The notes under the pieces were generated by a model. It did not search any database, had not been told where the DNA came from, and saw nothing but the letters and a program-made list of their open reading frames with translations. A stretch of 28,903 nucleotides of DNA from Nitrospiraceae bacterium UBA2600 (lineage in GTDB: Bacteria; Nitrospirota; Thermodesulfovibrionia; Thermodesulfovibrionales; Thermodesulfovibrionaceae). Every line of letters starts with the position of its first letter. Positions within the stretch are counted from its first letter, which is position 1. The stretch is taken from contig DDKK01000011.1 in NCBI GenBank assembly GCA_002339325.1, positions 1 through 28,903 of the forward strand. Direction: 5' to 3'. Shown one piece after another: positions 22,465 to 28,903 of the stretch. A program made the translations under genes and the position numbers.

Positions 22465-23643
22465 ATGAATGTTGATGTTTTAGTTGTTGGCGGAGGGCCT
22501 GCAGGAGCCTCTGCGGCAAGATTTCTCTCAGTAAAGGGAATAAGGACTGCTTTAGTTGAGAAAAATTTTTCTTTCCATAAACCCTGTGGAGGAGGAATAC
22601 CCTCTGCAGGGTTAAAAGAACTCGGTTTACTTGAGGATATTGAAAAATCAATTTCCTTCAACAGAATTAAAAAAATCAAAATAGTTCCACCATTTTCTTC
22701 ACCAATAGAGGTCGACTTTGTAGGAGGAGAAATATTAATCTTTAATCGTGCAGATTTTGATAATTTTTTGAGACAAAAAGCAAAAGACAGTGGTGCAGAG
22801 GTAATAGAGGCTGAGCTCTTAGATATAAGACAATTAAAAGACAGTTTTGCTTCCACTGTAAAAAATAAGAATGGCGAGAACTTTAAGATTATCTCAAAAT
22901 ACATAATTGCAGCTGACGGTGTTAATTCGAGAGTGTGTTCGCTTCTGGCTATGGAAAAGCCTGATTTTTATTGGACAGTCAGTCTTCAACTACCAGAAAT
23001 TTTAATCAGTCAAAGAGATACCGTAGAGTTTTGGTTTGGAAGTTCCCATGCTTCCTATTTTTATTCGTGGGTGTTTCCAGGAAGGGGATATTTATCAGTA
23101 GGAACTGGCTCGGAAAACATTCGTAAAGTTAGTCTTCTCATAGAAAACTTTATTCAGAAGAGATTTTCTGTTAGCTTTCAGGAAATAAAAAATAACTGTT
23201 CCGTAAGACTGAGGGCATATAGAATCCCGAGGTGGAAAAAAAGAGAATTCTTTAAAGATAGAATTCTTTTTTGCGGAGATGCAATGGGATTTACCATGCC
23301 TGTGTCTTTTGAAGGAATATACTATGCTATGAAGTCTGGCCAGTTTGCTGCTGAAGCTATTGGAAAAGACAATCCCGAGATATATGCAAAGTTATGGAAT
23401 AAGCGTTTTCTAAGAGAATTCAACATTATGAAGAATTTTCAGGATAGAATGTTTGGAGATGACAGAAAAATTGACGAATGGTTAAATCTGCATAGAGATA
23501 GAGAAATTCAGCAATTAGCTATGGCTTTGTGGTTAAGGAAAGAACATGGCAGACAGTTGCTACCGTTATATCTAAAGGCTTTTCAAAAATTTTTATTAAG
23601 GCTTTCTTTAAGCAAATTAAAATCGGTTAGAGGCGAAGTGTAA
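22465..23643 (+). CDS. Geranylgeranyl-reductase-family FAD-dependent oxidoreductase
   Basis: The 392-aa flavoprotein has the N-terminal FAD motif VVGGGPAGASAARFL (7-21), PCGGGIPSAGLKELG (about 41-55), which is typical of geranylgeranyl reductases, and the second FAD segment RILFCGDAMGFTMPVSFEG near residues 267-285. Family members reduce the double bonds of isoprenoid chains on quinones, lipids or polyprenols. The exact substrate here is not visible. The gene starts 5 bases after the Usp gene without a clear Shine-Dalgarno, so coupling is likely. It ends the plus-strand housekeeping run. Confidence 0.85.
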   Translation: MNVDVLVVGGGPAGASAARFLSVKGIRTALVEKNFSFHKPCGGGIPSAGLKELGLLEDIEKSISFNRIKKIKIVPPFSSPIEVDFVGGEILIFNRADFDNFLRQKAKDSGAEVIEAELLDIRQLKDSFASTVKNKNGENFKIISKYIIAADGVNSRVCSLLAMEKPDFYWTVSLQLPEILISQRDTVEFWFGSSHASYFYSWVFPGRGYLSVGTGSENIRKVSLLIENFIQKRFSVSFQEIKNNCSVRLRAYRIPRWKKREFFKDRILFCGDAMGFTMPVSFEGIYYAMKSGQFAAEAIGKDNPEIYAKLWNKRFLREFNIMKNFQDRMFGDDRKIDEWLNLHRDREIQQLAMALWLRKEHGRQLLPLYLKAFQKFLLRLSLSKLKSVRGEV

Positions 23644-23644
23644 C

Positions 23645-23673
23645 TTGACGGAGTAAAGCTTTTTTGATAAATT
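23645..23673 (+). promoter_or_regulatory. Possible promoter of the Crp-type gene
   Basis: TTGACG (23645-23650) and taaatt (23668-23673, 4 of 6 to TATAAT) stand 17 bases apart, just after the previous stop. The -10 box would end 5 bases before the ATG at 23679, where no Shine-Dalgarno is seen, so a leaderless transcript is possible. Confidence 0.4.
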
Positions 23674-23678
23674 TTAAT

Positions 23679-24353
23679 ATGTCTAATTTAGAAATTTTAA
23701 AAATTCTTAAAGAAATTCCGCTTTTTCAAGCTCTTTCTGAAGAACATCTCTCTATGATTTCTGATGGTTTTATAACGAAAAAATTCGAAAAGGATAAAAT
23801 TATTTTTTATCAATACGAAAAAAGCACCGAACTATATGTAATTCTAAGAGGTTCTGTCAAGGCCTGTCTTTTAGACCTTGAAGGCAAGGAGTTAATACTG
23901 CATATTTTTAAAAGGGGAGATTTCTTTGGCGAGTTAAGTCTTCTTGATGGAAGACCTCGTTCTGCCACTCTCATAGCAGTTGAAGACTCTACTGTTGGAA
24001 TTTTAAAGAGGGAAAAGTTTATAAAACTTCTTGAGAAAACTCCGTCAATTGCGGTTTCTATGCTTTCTGCTATTGTGGAAAGACTTAGAATGACCGATGA
24101 GATGCTTGGGGCAATGGCTTTTTTAGATGTAAGTAAAAGAATAATAAAATATCTATTAAAACTTGCAGAAAGGGAAGGAATAAAAACTGATGATGGAAGA
24201 ATTAAGATAAAAAAGATGACTCACCGACAGCTTGCCTCATGCACTGGTGCTTCAAGAGAGGCTGTAACAAAGGCTTTTAAGATATTGAAATTTAGAGGAA
24301 TTTTGAAGGAAGACGATGAATTTTTTATTGTTTCACCGAAGATTGAGTGGTAA
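23679..24353 (+). CDS. Crp/Fnr-family transcriptional regulator
   Basis: I prefer ATG 23679 (224 aa) to an in-frame TTG at 23664, because the family pattern begins at MSNLEILKILKEIPLFQAL. The N-terminal cyclic-nucleotide-binding fold has GDFFGELSLLDGRPRSATLIA, close to the phosphate-binding cassette. A long dimer helix follows (about 118-150), then a Crp-type helix-turn-helix (MTHRQLASCTGASREAVTKAFKIL, about 180-203). There is no N-terminal cysteine cluster, so it is not an oxygen-sensing Fnr; the ligand is unknown. The targets are also unknown. The following SIMPL gene is separated from it by a hairpin. Confidence 0.9.
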   Translation: MSNLEILKILKEIPLFQALSEEHLSMISDGFITKKFEKDKIIFYQYEKSTELYVILRGSVKACLLDLEGKELILHIFKRGDFFGELSLLDGRPRSATLIAVEDSTVGILKREKFIKLLEKTPSIAVSMLSAIVERLRMTDEMLGAMAFLDVSKRIIKYLLKLAEREGIKTDDGRIKIKKMTHRQLASCTGASREAVTKAFKILKFRGILKEDDEFFIVSPKIEW

Positions 24354-24403
24354 TGTCTCTTTGGTCAAGATAGTTAAATTTACCTTTAATCAGAATGCTA
24401 AAT

Positions 24404-24431
24404 TCTTTGCTTGCGCAAAGATAGCTTTTTA
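24404..24431 (+). terminator. Possible terminator or attenuator between the Crp-type and SIMPL genes
   Basis: A perfect 7-bp stem (tctttgc 24404-24410, gcaaaga 24415-24421) with a ttgc loop is followed by tagctttttat. The stem is short and AT-rich in part, so it would be a weak rho-independent terminator. It could instead be a binding site for a dimeric regulator, perhaps the upstream Crp-type protein, although it does not match the Crp or Fnr consensus. Confidence 0.35.
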
Positions 24432-24448
24432 TCAAAAAGGAGGAGAAG

Positions 24449-25165
24449 ATGAAAGGCATGATATTTTCAATTGGTTTTCTTTTATTATTAACAGCTTTTA
24501 CATCCCTGTATGCAGAGGAGAAAGAGTATGAATTTACTCGTATTTCCGTAACTCTTGAGGAAAGAAAGGAGCTTACCCCTGATATTCTAAGTATGACTTT
24601 AGGAGTTAACGCCAATGCAGTTAAGGAGGCAGATGTTATAAATATGCTTGGTAGCGTTGATAAAGCAATTAGGACTCTTAATTTGAACTACAAAGGCGGA
24701 AGTTATTCAGTCTATAAAAACTGCTGGTGGGAAAAAGATAAAAGAAAATGCTCGGGATATAAAGGTGAGATTGGTTATTCCTTTGAGTTAAAGGATTCAA
24801 AAGAGCAAAATAAGGTTCTTGAAGTGATTGACGAGTTTAAAGAAAAGTATGGAGAAAGACTTAATTACACAGTATCCCATCCTCAATGGATTATCTCAGA
24901 GAAAAAGACAAAAGAAACAGAAAATGAGCTTAAACTTGATATGATTGATACGGCAATTAATTTCGCAAAGAGAGCAGGTGAAAGACTTGGCAAAAAATGT
25001 TCTATTTCAAGCATTAATTACGATGTGCGAAGACCTACCTGGGAACCTCCTTTCTTATACAGAGCAGCACCTGTTATGGAGAAAGCTTCCATTGAGGCTC
25101 CAGAGCCTAAAAAGGAAGATAAAGCTGTTAACATAAAAGCATCGGTAGGCTATATATGCAGGTAA
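24449..25165 (+). CDS. Secreted SIMPL-domain (DUF541) protein
   Basis: The 238-aa protein has a signal peptide (about 1-22, MKGMIFSIGFLLLLTAFTSLYA) and then a SIMPL-like domain. ISVTLEERKELTPDILSMTLGV begins it. A middle KGGSYSVYKNCWWEKDKRKCSGYKG-type segment has two cysteines that could form a disulfide. The region LDMIDTAINFAKRAGERLGK is the typical helix before the last strands. SIMPL proteins are periplasmic or surface proteins of poorly known role. The Shine-Dalgarno aaggagga (about 24437-24444) is strong. The start of the next small gene overlaps its last 10 bases. Confidence 0.8.
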   Translation: MKGMIFSIGFLLLLTAFTSLYAEEKEYEFTRISVTLEERKELTPDILSMTLGVNANAVKEADVINMLGSVDKAIRTLNLNYKGGSYSVYKNCWWEKDKRKCSGYKGEIGYSFELKDSKEQNKVLEVIDEFKEKYGERLNYTVSHPQWIISEKKTKETENELKLDMIDTAINFAKRAGERLGKKCSISSINYDVRRPTWEPPFLYRAAPVMEKASIEAPEPKKEDKAVNIKASVGYICR

Positions 25166-25440
25166 ACTATTACTTAGCTTCTCACGATTTTTTCTGCTAT
25201 ATGGCTGGAGAAAAAATAAAAACTCCATTTAATCTATCTTTCTTTTATATATGCGGGGATGGGAGATTTCCTTTAAGGGCAGATACAGGAAACTCAGAAG
25301 GAGCAATAGAACTTTTAGAAAGAATAGATAAGGATTATAATAGCAGGCTTAATATGCTCACAAAACCACTTTTTTATGGAAAGACTGAAAAGATAAAAAA
25401 GCAAAAGAACTTTATAAGTCACTTCCCGAGGAGCTTATGA
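25156..25440 (+). CDS. Unrecognised small protein; frame may continue to 25505 by a -1 shift
   Basis: I do not recognise this protein. It starts at 25156 inside the end of the SIMPL gene, with only a weak Shine-Dalgarno (ggtagg), and reads 94 aa to a TGA at 25438. After residue 82 the zero-frame tail (QKNFISHFPRSL) looks random. The -1 frame, entered at A AAA AAG (25395-25401), gives a natural Lys/Glu/Leu-rich helix (AKELYKSLPEELMKTK) and ends at 25505, for 116 aa in total. This is either programmed frameshifting, a pseudogene that lost one A, or a homopolymer read error. GNSEGAIELLERIDKDYNSRL in the middle looks like a real helix. No membrane segment is seen. Confidence 0.5.
   Translation: MQVNYYLASHDFFCYMAGEKIKTPFNLSFFYICGDGRFPLRADTGNSEGAIELLERIDKDYNSRLNMLTKPLFYGKTEKIKKQKNFISHFPRSL
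25395..25401 (+). other. A AAA AAG heptamer in slippery frame
   Basis: In the frame of the gene at 25156 the codons are ATA AAA AAG, which places A AAA AAG exactly as in the E. coli dnaX -1 slippery site. Slipping back one base leads into GCA AAA GAA CTT and an open frame to 25505. No strong stimulatory hairpin is visible just downstream; a GAGGAG lies near 25427-25432. Confidence 0.4.
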
Positions 25441-25488
25441 AAACTAAGAATAAGCTTTATATAGGGTTTTTAACTGAAATAGAGGGCA

Positions 25489-25517
25489 TTATCAAGAAAT
25501 TCTAAGGATGTTATAAT
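25489..25517 (+). promoter_or_regulatory. Promoter of tRNA-Ser
   Basis: TGTTATAAT (25509-25517) is an extended -10 with a perfect TATAAT at 25512-25517. A -35-like ttatca (25489-25494, 4 of 6) stands 17 bases upstream. Transcription would start about 4 bases before the tRNA 5' end. Confidence 0.55.
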
Positions 25518-25527
25518 ATTAATACAC

Positions 25528-25615
25528 GGAGAGGTGCCAGAGTGGCCGATTGGGGCGGTCTCGAAAACCGCTGTGGGGTTTATCCTCACCGAGGGTTCAA
25601 ATCCCTCCCTCTCCG
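25528..25615 (+). tRNA. tRNA-Ser (anticodon CGA)
   Basis: The 88-base class II tRNA has acceptor stem GGAGAGG (25528-25534) pairing with CCTCTCC and discriminator G at 25615. The anticodon stem GCGGT/ACCGC (25555-25559, 25567-25571) holds the loop CTCGAAA, giving anticodon CGA at 25562-25564, which reads UCG. A long variable arm (GTGGGG pairing with CCTCAC) is typical of serine tRNA. The T-arm GAGGG-TTCAAAT-CCCTC is intact. CCA is not encoded. The only trailing signal is T-rich sequence after 25615. Confidence 0.96.
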
Positions 25616-25618
25616 TTT

Positions 25619-25780
25619 CTATTTGTTTTTCTCTTCCCTTTCTTCTTCGTTATCTTCGGTTTTAACTGTAACATCTTTCACAAAATCAGGACATTTCTGC
25701 CCTGCTTTAAGAGAAAACTGTTTCTGACAGGTTGACCTCCATGCACATACTAAGCACATTGGTTTTTGTTGGTCTTTCAT
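25619..25780 (-). CDS. Small Cys-rich protein (53 aa), probably metal-binding
   Basis: The product reads MKDQQKPMCLVCAWRSTC..., with cysteines at 9, 12, 18 and 30. The spacing CxxC-x5-C-x11-C, followed by PDFVKDV and a very acidic/basic tail, suggests a single zinc or iron-sulfur site. A strong Shine-Dalgarno (gggaggaag on the minus strand, about 25784-25793) stands just before the ATG at 25780. I recall similar short CAWR-type proteins annotated as hypothetical in anaerobic bacteria but know no function. It ends 3 bases from the convergent tRNA-Ser. It may be the last gene of the era-recO run. Confidence 0.65.
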   Translation of the reverse strand: MKDQQKPMCLVCAWRSTCQKQFSLKAGQKCPDFVKDVTVKTEDNEEEREEKNK

Positions 25781-25824
25781 TTTCTTCCTCCCATCCTCTT
25801 TTTTCGATTACAAACCCCATATTT

Positions 25825-25878
25825 TCACTTTTTAGAGAATTTATCTATAAGGTTGTGATATTTCTCTCCATATGTCAT
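25825..25878 (-). CDS. Very short ORF coupled to recO (17 aa), perhaps a broken small gene
   Basis: An ATG at 25878 overlaps the recO stop (ATGA) and reads MTYGEKYHNLIDKFSKK before a TGA. If one A of the run at about 25830-25834 is left out, the frame continues as SENMGFVIEKRGWEEENE, which also looks protein-like. This may therefore be a decayed small gene or a read error. The support is only the start overlap and residue composition. The rest of 25781-25874 holds the Shine-Dalgarno of the next small gene. Confidence 0.22.
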   Translation of the reverse strand: MTYGEKYHNLIDKFSKK

Positions 25879-26585
25879 GATTTATTATAACCCAAGACAG
25901 TTTGAGTGTGAATTTGAAGAAAACTCTCTGCCTCATCAATAAGACTGCTTGAAATTCTTACCCTCTCAAGAAATTCAATCTTCCATGATGAAAGTTCTTT
26001 CAGGATTTTTATAACTCCTTTTGTCAAAGGTTTCGGCACTAATTCCTTTTCTCTTAAACATCGTTCACATACTATAAAACCTTGAGAATAGAAAAATTTT
26101 TCAAACAGAGTTCTTCTGCATATTCCGCAATTACGGAAATCTGGAAAGTAGCCGAGCATGTTTAATGTCTGAACCTTTAGATATAGTAAATAATTTGCTG
26201 TTTTACTCTTATTTTCAAGACAATGGGAAGTGGCAAGAATAAGTGAAAAGAGTTCAGGATGAGGTTCTCTATGTGGAACAATATTTATCAAAAGCCTTAA
26301 TATATCGCAAATTTTAAGAAATAAGCTAAAATTTTCTCTAAGAGTTTGAAATGACCTTATTATATCTGACTGAATAATTCTTTGAAGATTTTCTTCCCTG
26401 CCAATAAAGGATATTCGTGAGTATGTAAGCGGTTCAAGAGAACTGCCAAATCTGCTTTTTATTTTCCTGGGGCTTTTAGCGAAGAGATTTATAAGTCCAA
26501 AATCTTTGGTCAGATAGGTTACAATTAAGTCCGCTTCACCGTAAGGTGTGCTTTTAATGACAATGGCCTCTGTGCTGTATTGCAT
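25875..26585 (-). CDS. recO: DNA repair protein RecO
   Basis: The 236-aa protein opens with the OB-fold segment STEAIVIKSTPYGEADLIVTYLTKDFGLINLFAKSPR, typical of RecO. The zinc finger CGIC...CERC is at about 153-180, with length normal for the family. RecO loads RecA on SSB-coated DNA together with RecR. Its ATG stands 3 bases after the stop of the bifunctional-nuclease gene and has no clear Shine-Dalgarno, so translation is probably coupled. The era-recO order is common. Confidence 0.93.
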   Translation of the reverse strand: MQYSTEAIVIKSTPYGEADLIVTYLTKDFGLINLFAKSPRKIKSRFGSSLEPLTYSRISFIGREENLQRIIQSDIIRSFQTLRENFSLFLKICDILRLLINIVPHREPHPELFSLILATSHCLENKSKTANYLLYLKVQTLNMLGYFPDFRNCGICRRTLFEKFFYSQGFIVCERCLREKELVPKPLTKGVIKILKELSSWKIEFLERVRISSSLIDEAESFLQIHTQTVLGYNKS

Positions 26586-26588
26586 TAA

Positions 26589-27041
26589 CTACATTATGTT
26601 GCCGAAGTCTTCAGGTTTTAGATTTTTAAGCCATTCCTCGAGTTCGTCGCCTTTTCTTAACTCAAAAATACCCTCATCGACAAAAATTGGCGCCTGAACA
26701 CGTAAGGCTATAGCAACAGCATCGGAAGGCCTTGAGTCAATGGTTTTCTCTCTTACACCATCATGGGCATAGATGAGGGCATAATAAGTGTTGTCAATTA
26801 AATCGGTTATTACTATCTTTGTAATTCTGACTTCAAGCTCATCGAGTATGTTCTTTATTAAATCATGTGTTAGAGGCCTTGGAGTAATAACTTTACCAAG
26901 TGCAAGGGCTATAGAGTCAGCTTCGGGTTTGCCAATCCATATAGGAAGGGTCTCCTCTCCGTCAATCTGCTGAAGGAGCAGTATATACATTCCACTTCTT
27001 GGGTCAAAGAGTAATCCCTCTACTTTCATCTCTATTAACAT
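26589..27041 (-). CDS. Bifunctional nuclease (BFN/DUF151) family protein
   Basis: The 150-aa protein has the family core LLQQIDGEETLPIWIGKPEADSIALAL, RPLTHDLIKNILDELE, and IDSRPSDAVAIALRVQAPIFV. Members have been described as having both DNase and RNase activity; the cellular role is not settled. It starts one base after the era stop and is followed at once by recO, so the three genes are most likely one transcript. Confidence 0.9.
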   Translation of the reverse strand: MLIEMKVEGLLFDPRSGMYILLLQQIDGEETLPIWIGKPEADSIALALGKVITPRPLTHDLIKNILDELEVRITKIVITDLIDNTYYALIYAHDGVREKTIDSRPSDAVAIALRVQAPIFVDEGIFELRKGDELEEWLKNLKPEDFGNIM

Positions 27042-27042
27042 A

Positions 27043-27921
27043 CTAATACCCCAGTGATTTTAATAGCATATCCCTTTGTCTCCACTTTTTTCTTACCTTT
27101 ACCCATACCTCAAGGAACACTTTAATTCCAAGAAATCTCTCAATATCAAGCCTTGCTTCTGTTGCAATCTTCTTGAGTCGCTCGCCCTTTTTACCTATTA
27201 TAATAATTTTTTGACCTTCTCTTTCAACATATATGTTCGCTCCAATACTGATTAATTTTTCCGTTTCTTCCCATCTTTCTATATCAACGGCAACGGCATA
27301 TGGAATTTCTTGTTGGGTATTTTTCATTATTTTTTCTCTAATAAGTTCGGCAACCATAAATCTCTCAGCCTGGTCTGTTACCATGTCATCGGGATAGAGT
27401 TTGGGAGATTGGGGTAAATAGAGGTTGACACTCTCAATCAATCTATCAATTCCGTCTTTTTTTAAAGCAGAAATAGGTATTATCTCCTTGAAGTTAAATA
27501 GGTCTTTGTATTGGTCTATTAATGGAAGAAGGCTCTGCTTCGAGACACTATCAATTTTATTTATTACAAGAACTACAGGTTTTTTAAATTTTTTTAGCTT
27601 ATTGATTATAACAAGTTCTGCCTCAGCAGGCTTCTCTGGTTCAACCATTAAAACAATAAGGTCAACCATCTCCATAGCATCATAGGACTGCTTGACCATG
27701 AACTCACCGAGTTTGTTTTTTGGTTTATGAATACCTGGAGTGTCTACGAATATAATTTGAGATTCCGGTAGATTTTTAATTCCTATTATTCTGTTTCTGG
27801 TAGTCTGGGGCTTTTCCGATACGATAGAAATCTTCTCGCCTAAAATAGTATTAAGAAGAGTAGATTTCCCAACATTAGGTTTGCCAATTAAAGCTACATA
27901 TCCACACTTAAAATTACTCAT
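27043..27921 (-). CDS. era: GTPase Era
   Basis: The 292-aa protein has the GTPase motifs GKPNVGKST (G1, about 12-20), a switch-region T, DTPGIH (G3) and NKID (G4). The C-terminal KH domain has the GKKGERLKKIATEARLDIE signature that binds the 3' end of 16S rRNA. Era acts in small-subunit assembly. The ATG overlaps the stop of the aminotransferase gene (ATGA at 27918-27921). Confidence 0.96.
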   Translation of the reverse strand: MSNFKCGYVALIGKPNVGKSTLLNTILGEKISIVSEKPQTTRNRIIGIKNLPESQIIFVDTPGIHKPKNKLGEFMVKQSYDAMEMVDLIVLMVEPEKPAEAELVIINKLKKFKKPVVLVINKIDSVSKQSLLPLIDQYKDLFNFKEIIPISALKKDGIDRLIESVNLYLPQSPKLYPDDMVTDQAERFMVAELIREKIMKNTQQEIPYAVAVDIERWEETEKLISIGANIYVEREGQKIIIIGKKGERLKKIATEARLDIERFLGIKVFLEVWVKVRKKWRQRDMLLKSLGY

Positions 27922-28903
27922 TTTAAGTCATCCACGGCTTCTTTAATTCGCTCAATACCTTTTTTAAGATTTTCCATTGATGTGGCATAAGATATCCTTA
28001 TAAATCCCTCTGCTCCAAAAGCTGAACCGGGCACCAAGGCAACAAGAGCCTTTTCAAGTAGATATATGCTTAATTCCATAGAGTTTTCTATGTTTTTGCC
28101 GTCGTTTTTCTTTCCTAAAACTTTGCTTATATTTGGAAATGCATAGAAAGCACCTTTTGGCATTCGGCATGATATTCCGTTAATATTGTTTAATTCATTT
28201 ACAAGATAATTCCTTCTTTTTTCAAATTCCTTTCTCATGCCCTCTACACTGTCCTGAGGTCCCTTTAAAGCTGCCACAGCAGCTTTTTGAGCAATTGACG
28301 TAGGATTTGATGTAGACTGGCTTTGGATTTTTGTCATAGTTTTTATTATCTCCACTGGTCCTGCGGCATAACCAATTCTCCAGCCTGTCATGGCATGGGA
28401 TTTACTCAAACCATTTACAACAATTGTTTTTTCCTTTATCTCATCTCCAAGAGAGGCTATGCTTACATGACTTTCTCCGTCATATATGAGTTTTTCGTAG
28501 ATTTCATCAGAGATTATGTAAATATTATGCTGCAATGCAATTTCTGCAATTCTCTCAAGAGTTTTTCTATCATAAATAAAGCCTGTGGGATTTGAGGGTG
28601 AGTTCAAAATAAGGGCTTTTGTTTTTTTTGTAATCTTTTCCTTCAATAATTCGGGTCTAATGGTGAAGTTGTCTTCTTCATAGGTCTCAACAATTACCGG
28701 TTGGGCATCATTTATTAAAACCTGGTCAGGATAGGAAACCCAGTAAGGTGCAGGTATAATTACTTCATCACCAGGTCCAAATAAGGCTTGAGCAATATTA
28801 TAGAGGGAATGCTTTGCTCCACATGAGACAAGGATGTTTTCTTTGCCATATTTGAGACCATTTTCTTTTTCAAGCTTCTCAACAATTGCTTCTTTTAGTT
28901 CAT
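27918..28903 (-). CDS. Class I aminotransferase, aspartate aminotransferase-like (5' end outside the window)
   Basis: The reading frame is open from the window edge (28903) to the stop at 27918; a TTG at 28646 is internal, not the start. The part seen is about 327 aa of a usual 390-400. It includes VSCGAKHSLYNIAQALFGPGD, IIPAPYWVSYPDQ, NSPSNPTG (substrate/PLP site), SDEIYEKLIYDG and the PLP lysine in VNGLSKSHAMTGWRIGYA. FIRISYATS carries the carboxylate-binding Arg. This is the AspB-type fold I subgroup, most often aspartate aminotransferase. Substrate choice cannot be proven from motifs. The stop overlaps the start of era by 4 bases. Confidence 0.88.
   Translation of the reverse strand, partial: ELKEAIVEKLEKENGLKYGKENILVSCGAKHSLYNIAQALFGPGDEVIIPAPYWVSYPDQVLINDAQPVIVETYEEDNFTIRPELLKEKITKKTKALILNSPSNPTGFIYDRKTLERIAEIALQHNIYIISDEIYEKLIYDGESHVSIASLGDEIKEKTIVVNGLSKSHAMTGWRIGYAAGPVEIIKTMTKIQSQSTSNPTSIAQKAAVAALKGPQDSVEGMRKEFEKRRNYLVNELNNINGISCRMPKGAFYAFPNISKVLGKKNDGKNIENSMELSIYLLEKALVALVPGSAFGAEGFIRISYATSMENLKKGIERIKEAVDDLK

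Noticed and set aside
22449..22904. Minus-strand ORF of 151 aa in the geranylgeranyl-reductase-family gene
   Set aside because: It is antisense to the FAD-binding region, Ser/Pro-rich, with no recognisable domain or ribosome binding site.
25542..25735. Two plus-strand ORFs running through the tRNA-Ser
   Set aside because: They are chance frames across a tRNA gene and antisense to the 53-aa Cys-rich gene.
28646..28648. TTG as start of the aminotransferase
   Set aside because: The frame stays open upstream to the window edge and encodes conserved family sequence (IIPAPYWVSYPDQ), so the gene is cut by the window, not started here.

Overview
The window is about 28.9 kb of AT-rich bacterial chromosome, densely coded, with most genes in tight runs that overlap by 1-13 bases. 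An aldehyde:ferredoxin oxidoreductase with its own four-cluster ferredoxin points to an anaerobe. A lipoprotein, a SIMPL-domain secreted protein and polyprenyl-linked glycan genes point to a Gram-negative-type envelope. My best guess is a Thermodesulfovibrio-like member of the Nitrospirota. This rests on overall gene style and base composition, not on a marker gene, and is moderate to weak.

Layout. (1) 1-2445: two clusters of palindromic, REP-like intergenic repeats flank three small envelope genes: zinc-ribbon/DUF4282, zinc-ribbon/BON, and a glycine-zipper lipoprotein. (2) 2446-3374: a coiled-coil protein with a PD-(D/E)XK-like nuclease domain, carrying a fresh 54-bp internal duplication, and a small amphi-Trp-type protein. 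(3) 10539 down to 3382, minus strand: one long run made of ferredoxin, AOR, NfeD-type membrane protease, NAD-dependent epimerase, serine-palmitoyltransferase-like enzyme, a DUF4258/DUF2283 pair and a YghO-like GNAT protein. The SPT, epimerase and GNAT genes together resemble the core of the bacterial ceramide pathway. (4) 10576-14460, plus strand: a polyprenyl-linked glycan module made of a PAP2-GT39 fusion, a GT2 polyprenyl-phosphate glycosyltransferase and a flippase-like membrane protein. A 26-bp perfect palindrome that looks like two back-to-back -10 elements separates it from the AOR run. (5) 15984-14422, minus: an HDOD protein fused to a decayed sigma-54-activator-type AAA domain. (6) 16128-23643, plus: a housekeeping run mnmG-rsmG-tsaB-rimI, then a metallo-beta-lactamase-fold hydrolase, birA, coaX (missing its first conserved Asp), a Usp protein and a geranylgeranyl-reductase-family flavoprotein. 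(7) 23679-25505, plus: a Crp-type regulator, a SIMPL protein, and an unrecognised small gene whose reading frame appears to continue in the -1 frame after an A AAA AAG site. (8) tRNA-Ser(CGA), and convergent to it a 53-aa Cys-rich protein. (9) 28903 down to 25875, minus: aminotransferase (cut by the window edge), era, a bifunctional-nuclease-family protein and recO, tightly coupled.

Two threads stand out. One is the possible sphingolipid/ceramide gene set next to an AOR. The other is a set of genes (nfeD, ferredoxin, HDOD-AAA, PAP2-GT39, the Crp-type gene) that lack a clear Shine-Dalgarno sequence and have a -10-like box only 5-12 bases before the start codon, suggesting leaderless or near-leaderless transcripts.
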